From: WLNJ01 sp037131165
GTDB lineage: Bacteria; Actinomycetota; Thermoleophilia; Solirubrobacterales; Solirubrobacteraceae
Direction: 5' to 3'
DNA: 19,613 bases
Assembly (NCBI GenBank): GCA_037131165.1
Contig: JBAXRO010000033.1
Coordinates: 1 to 19,613, forward strand
Shown: piece by piece, positions 1-4,302 of the stretch
Layout of the letters: the number at the start of each line of letters is the position of its first letter
How positions within the stretch are numbered: position 1 is the first letter of the stretch
Made by a program: the position numbers and the translations under genes
Notes under the pieces: generated by a model
What the model was told of the DNA's origin: nothing
The model's input: the letters and a program-made list of their open reading frames with translations, nothing else
Databases searched by the model: none

Positions 1-576
1 CGGATCGCGGACGGTGACCCGCGCATACCAGGTGGAGGCGTCGACGAAGGGGGTTGTCCGGCCATCACCGGTTCGGCATCCCGTCGCTCCGAGGCAAAGC
101 GCCCCGACCCTCACCCACCCCGCGTCGCGCAACTCATGGCGTACGGGCCTGGCTCCATGTGGCCACTTCCTCTCGCACGCTCGGGTCGACGGACCGCAAC
201 CGGCGAGCGTCCCCTTCGATGACTCGATCCGGGCCGCCCAACCCGCCGCACCCGTCGAGTAGCGCCCAGCCCACTCGAGCGCTGCCAGCGAGGTGCCCGC
301 AGGCGCATCGAACCGCCACCACGAGCCGGCGAGCTGAGGGGCCTTGAGCGGGAGCGTGGTCGAGCGCATCCCGAAGCCGTCGTACTCGCCGAGCGCGGGG
401 CAGCGCTGCCGCGACAGGAACAGGCTCCCGCTGTCGGGCGGGGCGAACCATGAGCGGTTCGGGCCGCTGGCAGCGTCGCAGGCGACAACGGTGTAGGTGC
501 CGTTGGCCGCCGAGGCGACGGGAACCGCGACGAACATCGCGGCGAGCAACGAAAGGGCAGCTGCTGATCTCGACAT
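1..576 (-). CDS. Exported protein with six cysteines, 3' end cut off by window edge
   Basis: The reading frame is open from an ATG at 576 to the left edge (192 codons seen, no stop). Residues 1-23 form a classic signal peptide (short basic start, Ala/Leu/Val core, Ala-Ser-Ala before Ala24), so the product should be exported. The mature part starts NGTYTVVACDAA and has cysteines at 33, 59, 127, 134, 161 and 167, many Trp/Gly residues and no membrane segment, as expected of a disulfide-stabilised extracellular domain. I associate this N-terminal style with uncharacterised secreted proteins of Thermoleophilia; that is recall, not a search. A GGAGGA ribosome site lies at 590-585. The gene begins 26 bp after the stop of the sigma-facter fusion gene, so the two are probably co-transcribed and this may be a target or partner of that envelope-linked regulator. 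No enzymatic motif is visible and I assign no function. Confidence 0.8.
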   Translation of the reverse strand, partial: MSRSAAALSLLAAMFVAVPVASAANGTYTVVACDAASGPNRSWFAPPDSGSLFLSRQRCPALGEYDGFGMRSTTLPLKAPQLAGSWWRFDAPAGTSLAALEWAGRYSTGAAGWAARIESSKGTLAGCGPSTRACERKWPHGARPVRHELRDAGWVRVGALCLGATGCRTGDGRTTPFVDASTWYARVTVRDP

Positions 577-602
577 CTTCGACTTCCTCCGTCTGGTCTT
601 GG

Positions 603-1931
603 TCACGGTCCGAACTCCGGTCCTGCTGTCTTGCCAACCGGGACCCGCGGCTCGGGCCGGGCCGACCTGGAGATCGGGGGTTTCGGTCGGGCCTCGGCCT
701 CGGGGGGTGCCAAACTCGCCGATGGAGGCGACTCGGTCGAACTCCCCGGTGCTGACATCGGGTCGAACTCGGCCGACGCCGCCCGTTCGGGCTCGACGGG
801 CGCAGCCTCCCGCCCGTCTGAGAGGCCAACCGCCGAAGAGTCGGCGTTTCCGTACGGCTCGCGAGGGTCCGACTGGACGACGGGTGCGGACGGTTGGGGG
901 TTGGGCGCAGCAAGCGCTGGAGCAGCGGTCTTGGGCTTGGCTGGCGAGTGGCTGGTCGCCTCGCCGTGGGCGGCTACGCCTCCGCCAGCGATGGCGGCTG
1001 CGGAAGCCGCGACAGCGACGGCCTTGCTCGCCGTGACCGCCTCGGTCGCGCCCTGGGCTCGCACTCCCAGGCTCAGAAGCAGGTCGGCAACCGAATCTCG
1101 AATGCCGCGCCACGCTCCCCCGCCAGAGTCGACCCCGGCGCTGGCGGGGGAGCCGAGGCCCGGGACCAGAAGACCGAGACCGCCGAGCAGGCGACGCTCG
1201 CCCCTCAGTGCGGCCCGGCAACCACTGCAGCGACGGAGATGGAGCCTGATCGAGGCGCGCTCAGTGGAGTCGGCCTCGCCGTCGGCGATCTTCGTCAATG
1301 TCGGTCGCCAGCGCTCACACTCGTCCCCGCTCTCTATGCCGCTGACCCGAGCTCGGAAGGCTCGCCTGCCCTCGGTCAGCAGCCGGTTGACCTTGGTGTA
1401 GGTCCAGCCCTTGGCCTCGCCGATCTCCCGGTAGCTCATCCCCGAAGCGAGCATCAGCAGTGCCTCTGCCTCACTCGGCTTCAGCGAGTGGAGCGCTTCG
1501 GCTGCCGTGGCAAGCAGTTCGAATCGCTCGCTGTCGGCTTCAGTGTTCGCCGAGCCTTCCCGCGAGTCCGGCTCGACACCGTCGGGATCGAGGTTCCTCG
1601 ATCGCTCCGAGCGGATCGCGAGCGCCTCGTGCTTGACGACCGTCCGCAGCCAGGCTGGTGCTGTCGTCGGCTCGAGGCTCGAAGCTCGCCTGAGCAGGAT
1701 CTCCACCGACCTCTGCCACGCGTCATGGGCGTCGTCGGGACAAAGGCTGTAGCGCCTTGCGACGGCGAGCATCCTCGCGGAGTGGTCCCTGACGAGAACG
1801 AGGACCAACTGCTCTGCGTCGGTCGGTCCGCTGGGCAAAGCGGCTGGGCCGCTGACCCGCCTCGAAGGCAGCCGCCTCCCGGCGGATGTCCCCACCCCTC
1901 TGCCCGCTCTCGCTGTTGTCGCTTGTTCCAC
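603..1931 (-). CDS. ECF-type RNA polymerase sigma factor fused to zf-HC2 anti-sigma domain, membrane segment and Pro/Ala-rich tail
   Basis: A 442-residue protein with several domains. Residues about 40-110 resemble sigma region 2. Residues about 136-192 resemble sigma region 4, with the helix-turn-helix near SGMSYREIGEAKGW (163-176). Residues 205-238 match the anti-sigma zinc finger zf-HC2: Cys205, an IADGEA segment, then His231, Cys235 and Cys238 in HLRRCSGC. A hydrophobic Ala/Val stretch at 303-320 could span the membrane, and residues 325-442 are a low-complexity Pro/Ala/Ser/Glu tail. ECF factors with C-terminal zinc-finger and membrane extensions are known in Actinobacteria; the anti-sigma in cis would tether and restrain the sigma at the membrane. 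The GTG start at 1931 is supported by GGAGGGG at 1945-1939. It precedes the exported-protein gene by 26 bp. The signal sensed and the target promoters are unknown. The N-terminal 35 residues are Arg/Ala-rich and not part of the sigma fold. Confidence 0.85.
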   Translation of the reverse strand: MEQATTARAGRGVGTSAGRRLPSRRVSGPAALPSGPTDAEQLVLVLVRDHSARMLAVARRYSLCPDDAHDAWQRSVEILLRRASSLEPTTAPAWLRTVVKHEALAIRSERSRNLDPDGVEPDSREGSANTEADSERFELLATAAEALHSLKPSEAEALLMLASGMSYREIGEAKGWTYTKVNRLLTEGRRAFRARVSGIESGDECERWRPTLTKIADGEADSTERASIRLHLRRCSGCRAALRGERRLLGGLGLLVPGLGSPASAGVDSGGGAWRGIRDSVADLLLSLGVRAQGATEAVTASKAVAVAASAAAIAGGGVAAHGEATSHSPAKPKTAAPALAAPNPQPSAPVVQSDPREPYGNADSSAVGLSDGREAAPVEPERAASAEFDPMSAPGSSTESPPSASLAPPEAEARPKPPISRSARPEPRVPVGKTAGPEFGP

Positions 1932-1942
1932 CCGGAATCCCC

Positions 1943-1982
1943 TCCGTTTCGGACAGGGGGCAACCCGGAGCGGTTCGCCCCC
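1943..1982 (-). promoter_or_regulatory. Tandem stem-loops in the leader of the sigma-factor gene
   Basis: In the short gap before the GTG at 1931, GGGGGCAACC (1956-1965) pairs with GGTT-C-GCCCCC (1972-1982). This makes a ten-pair stem with one bulged base and a six-base loop. Right beside it, TCCG (1943-1946) and CGGA (1950-1953) form a small hairpin that includes the first bases of the ribosome-binding site. There is no T-run, so a terminator is unlikely. An RNA structure affecting translation of the sigma gene is possible but unproven. Confidence 0.35.
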
Positions 1983-2013
1983 CGATCCAGCATCTTCTGC
2001 TTCGAAATCCCGC

Positions 2014-2042
2014 TAGATGCGGCTTTTTCGATTCCTGTTGCC
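2014..2042 (-). promoter_or_regulatory. Candidate ECF-type promoter upstream of the sigma-factor fusion
   Basis: On the minus strand GGCAAC (2042-2037) and CATCTA (2019-2014) are separated by 17 bp. This resembles the general ECF layout of a GGAAC-like -35 and a CGTC/TCTA-like -10. It would start transcription near 2007, about 75 nt before the GTG at 1931, consistent with autoregulation. It is only a partial match to consensus and no second copy was found to support it. Confidence 0.25.
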
Positions 2043-2134
2043 GACTCCCCCGGCGGCAATGCGGGGTGCCGGCAGCGCCTTCCACACAGCGGCGGCGCTC
2101 ACTGGATACAACACGTAAAGAGACGGCAAAGTTG

Positions 2135-2150
2135 CGGCTGCGGTCAGCCG
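2135..2150 (-). terminator. Possible terminator overlapping the tetR stop codon
   Basis: CGGCTG (2135-2140) and CAGCCG (2145-2150) form a six-pair, four-base-loop hairpin that includes the TGA of the TetR gene. Reading downstream on the minus strand it is followed by a moderately T-rich tract (CAACTTTGCCGTCTCTTT). It would separate the FMO-TetR unit from the sigma-factor gene. The stem is short and the T-tract imperfect. Confidence 0.35.
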
Positions 2151-2755
2151 GCCGAAAGACCCTCGAAACCCCTCAGGAAGAGCCTCGACGCGAACTCGGC
2201 TGCTTCATCCGGGGTCGCGACACCGCGCTCGAGCACGGCTACGCCCATCTCCAAGGCGGCACCGGCCATCGCCGCGGACATCAGGGTCGGGTCGAAGGCG
2301 GGCATCTCGCCACGCTCGACCGCTGCCTTGAGATCTTCGGAGAGCTCGCCGATCGCCGAGCCGAGGATCGGCTCGTCCAGAAGCTGCCGCACCGCTCCTG
2401 CGTTGCGGCTGAGCAACGAGAAGAAGGTCGGGTCGGTCGCCAGGTAGGCGAAGAAAACCCTGAAACCACCGCGGACGAACTCCTCGGCGGTCGCCGCGCC
2501 TGCCCGCGACTGCGCCAGCTTTGCCCTCAGCTCGACCGCGCTGCGATCGACGAGCGCGCGCAGCACCGACTCCTTGTCGGGGAAGTAGTTGTAGAAGGTG
2601 CCTGTGGCGAGCCCGCTGGCTCGGATCAGGTCCCTGACGGTGGCCTGGCCGTAGCCGATCTCGCTGAACACCTCGAGCCCGGCGCTGAGGATCGCCTCGC
2701 GGTTGCGCTCCTTGGTTGCCTCGCGGCGCCCTGTGGCTTCTGCTGTTTCGCTCAC
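2144..2755 (-). CDS. TetR/AcrR-family transcriptional regulator
   Basis: A 203-residue protein, the usual size for TetR regulators. Residues about 17-65 carry the family's N-terminal DNA-binding domain, with the helix-turn-helix ending in the typical signature TGTFYNYFPDKESVL (51-65). The remaining, mostly helical part would bind a small ligand and mediate dimerisation. The GTG at 2755 is chosen because the frame upstream runs through the end of the FMO gene and has no family similarity; GGGA about nine bases upstream is a weak ribosome site. It starts 29 nt after the FMO stop in the same direction, so the two are probably one transcript. The perfect palindrome on the FMO promoter (4202-4223) is the best candidate operator, implying repression of its own operon until a substrate or product of the monooxygenase binds. 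Ligand unknown. Confidence 0.92.
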   Translation of the reverse strand: MSETAEATGRREATKERNREAILSAGLEVFSEIGYGQATVRDLIRASGLATGTFYNYFPDKESVLRALVDRSAVELRAKLAQSRAGAATAEEFVRGGFRVFFAYLATDPTFFSLLSRNAGAVRQLLDEPILGSAIGELSEDLKAAVERGEMPAFDPTLMSAAMAGAALEMGVAVLERGVATPDEAAEFASRLFLRGFEGLSAG

Positions 2756-2774
2756 CCTTGGGATTCCCGGGCCG

Positions 2775-2796
2775 GCCGCGGCGCTCAGGCCGCGGC
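2775..2796 (-). other. GC-rich hairpin at the FMO/tetR junction
   Basis: GCCGCGGC occurs at 2775-2782 and again at 2789-2796. It is self-complementary, so the two copies form a perfect eight-pair stem with a six-base loop containing the FMO stop codon. No T-run follows. It could stabilise the upstream message, lower readthrough into tetR, or simply reflect an Ala-rich C-terminus (codons for RAGSAAAAA) in GC-rich DNA. Confidence 0.4.
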
Positions 2797-4161
2797 TGCG
2801 GCCGAGCCTGCGCGGGCCGGGACCGGCAATTCGAAGCCCCGCTCCCTCGCCCGCTCGGCGCCGGCCTCGATCTCGGCGTCGAGAGCGCGCATGTAGTCCT
2901 CGAAGTCGACCTGCATCGTGTGGCGCTTGCTCTTTACGTAGCGCTTGAACATCGCGTCGCGCTCGGCACCGATGTCGGCCTCCATCGCCGGCTCGACGGG
3001 TAGCGCGTACTCGCCGCGCAGGTAGGAGGCGACCCACCTTCCCTGGGCCTCGGCCAGAGGCATCACGGCTCCGAGCGGCTGCAGCAGACCGACGAAGAAC
3101 AGGTTGTCGAACCCTGGCTTGAAGACCCTGCGGAACAAGGGCAGGTCGTTGTCCGGCGCTGACAGGAAGTCCTCGTCGAAGAATGGGAACGTCACCTTGT
3201 AGCCGGTGCAGTAGATGACGATGTCGGCCTCGACCTCGCTGCCATCGACAAAGCGGACCCGGTCGCCCTTCAGCTCGGAGATGTTCGGCTTGACCTTGAT
3301 CGCCCCGTGGGTGATCCGCGAGAGGATCGTGTCCGAGATCGTCGGGTGGGCGTCACCGAGCTTATGGTCGGGCTTGGGCAGGCCGTAGCTCTCGACCTTG
3401 CCGATCTGGCTGCGGAGGATCCCGCCGAAGATCGTCTGGCGGACCTTCCACGGAACCCGGGGGTCGGAGCCGAGCACCTGGTCGAGCGGCTTGCCGAAGA
3501 TGTACTTGGGAATGATGTGGGCCCCGCGGCGGGCAGCGAGGTAAGTCTCGTCGGCGATGTAGGACGACTCGACTGCGATGTCCATCGCGCTGTTGCCCAT
3601 GCCGAGGACGACGACCTTCTTGCCGCGGAACATCTCTCCGTCGGTGAACGAGTGGGCGTGCATCTCGAGCCCGTCGAAACTGCCGGGGAAGGCAGGCTCC
3701 GGCCAGCGGGGATCCCAGTGGTGGCCGTTGGCAACCAGCAGGGCATCGAACCGGTCAACGCCGCCCCGCGAGTCGCGCAGTGTCCAGACGCCATCCTCCC
3801 CTCGCTCGGCGTGCTCGACCGCCGTCTCGAAGCGGATCCGCTCCCGCAGGCCGAACTGGTCGACGTAGTCGTCGAAGTACTCGGCGATGTGGCTGTGGTG
3901 GGGGAAGTCCGGATACGACTTGGGCATCGGATAGTCGCTGTACTCCATCCGCTCGCGCGAGGTGTTGATGTGCAGCGAGCGGTACGAGGCGCTCATGCCG
4001 TTGCTGTTGCCGAAGACCCAGTTGCCTCCGATCCTGTCCGACGCCTCGTATGCGACTGCGTCGATGCCTCGATCGACGAGGCCCTTGAGGGCGGTGATGC
4101 CGGACGAGCCGGCGCCGATCACTGCGACTTTCGGAAGTTCGGTTGACAAGTTGGCCTCCAC
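2785..4161 (-). CDS. Flavin-containing monooxygenase (FMO / Baeyer-Villiger type)
   Basis: A 458-residue class B flavoprotein monooxygenase. Such enzymes use FAD, NADPH and O2 to oxygenate soft heteroatoms or insert oxygen beside ketones. The FAD Rossmann motif GAGSSG is at 16-21. The FMO fingerprint FxGxxxHxxxF is met by Phe162, Gly164, His168 and Phe172. The NADPH-binding motif GMGNSA is at 187-192, and CTGY (318-321) is the C-terminal FMO TGY motif. Length is normal and no signal peptide is present. The substrate cannot be read from sequence; S/N-oxidation and Baeyer-Villiger activity both remain possible. The frame opens with GTG at 4161, but GGAGG inside it (4160-4156) lies five bases before an in-frame TTG at 4149, so translation may start there (454 residues). 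It is first in a likely operon with the TetR gene and has its own promoter with an overlapping palindrome. Confidence 0.93.
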   Translation of the reverse strand: MEANLSTELPKVAVIGAGSSGITALKGLVDRGIDAVAYEASDRIGGNWVFGNSNGMSASYRSLHINTSRERMEYSDYPMPKSYPDFPHHSHIAEYFDDYVDQFGLRERIRFETAVEHAERGEDGVWTLRDSRGGVDRFDALLVANGHHWDPRWPEPAFPGSFDGLEMHAHSFTDGEMFRGKKVVVLGMGNSAMDIAVESSYIADETYLAARRGAHIIPKYIFGKPLDQVLGSDPRVPWKVRQTIFGGILRSQIGKVESYGLPKPDHKLGDAHPTISDTILSRITHGAIKVKPNISELKGDRVRFVDGSEVEADIVIYCTGYKVTFPFFDEDFLSAPDNDLPLFRRVFKPGFDNLFFVGLLQPLGAVMPLAEAQGRWVASYLRGEYALPVEPAMEADIGAERDAMFKRYVKSKRHTMQVDFEDYMRALDAEIEAGAERARERGFELPVPARAGSAAAAA

Positions 4162-4166
4162 CCCGC

Positions 4167-4187
4167 TCGAAGTTGATGTTGCTTCGA
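4167..4187 (-). repeat. Inverted repeat in the FMO leader
   Basis: TCGAAG (4167-4172) and CTTCGA (4182-4187) form a perfect six-base inverted repeat with nine bases between. It lies just downstream of the predicted FMO -10 box, around the expected transcription start. It includes a copy of AAGTTGA (4170-4176), the outer part of the operator half-site at 4202-4208. It may be a leader hairpin or a secondary repressor contact. Confidence 0.35.
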
Positions 4188-4190
4188 CTC

Positions 4191-4220
4191 AGGGTAGCCG
4201 CAAGTTGACGCAGGCGTCAA
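4191..4220 (-). promoter_or_regulatory. Sigma70-like promoter of the FMO-tetR operon
   Basis: On the minus strand the -35 box TTGACG (4220-4215) matches five of six consensus bases and is followed 18 bp later by TACCCT (4196-4191), a fit to the actinobacterial TAnnnT -10. Transcription would start near 4184, leaving a leader of about 25-35 nt. The -35 and much of the spacer lie inside the palindrome at 4202-4223. Confidence 0.55.
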
Positions 4221-4223
4221 CTT
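4202..4223 (-). promoter_or_regulatory. Perfect palindrome, probable TetR operator
   Basis: AAGTTGACGC (4202-4211) and GCGTCAACTT (4214-4223) are exact reverse complements separated by two bases. A 22-bp palindrome is typical of TetR-dimer operators. It covers the -35 box and the upstream half of the spacer of the FMO promoter, so a bound dimer would block RNA polymerase. The TetR gene is the second gene of the same unit, which makes it the obvious binder. The assignment is by position and symmetry only. Confidence 0.65.
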
Positions 4224-4250
4224 CGGACGTGCCAGCCCCGGAACGACGGA

Positions 4251-4279
4251 AGCCCGGCCGCGCGAGGCGCGACCGGGCT
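4251..4279 (-). terminator. Hairpin terminator after the acylase gene
   Basis: AGCCCGG (4251-4257) pairs with CCGGGCT (4273-4279). After one mismatch the stem continues with CGCGC (4259-4263) against GCGCG (4267-4271) and a three-base loop. It starts 23 bp past the acylase stop, where a terminator is expected. The downstream tract is only weakly T-rich, as in many high-GC genomes. It insulates the FMO promoter from acylase transcription. Confidence 0.6.
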
Positions 4280-4302
4280 CCGTCACCGAGTGTCAACCAG
4301 TC

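Noticed and set aside
134..913. 259-codon minus-strand frame overlapping the exported protein and the end of the sigma gene
   Set aside because: It is Arg/Pro/Ser-rich out-of-frame translation. The true frame in 1-576 has a signal peptide and ribosome site.
894..2447. 517-codon plus-strand frame spanning the sigma gene, the gap and part of tetR
   Set aside because: It crosses two well-supported minus-strand genes and has low-complexity composition with no family motif.
2756..3037. Upstream extension of the TetR frame
   Set aside because: The 94 extra codons lie within the FMO gene, are Arg-rich and do not resemble TetR N-termini; the GTG at 2755 gives a normal-length regulator.
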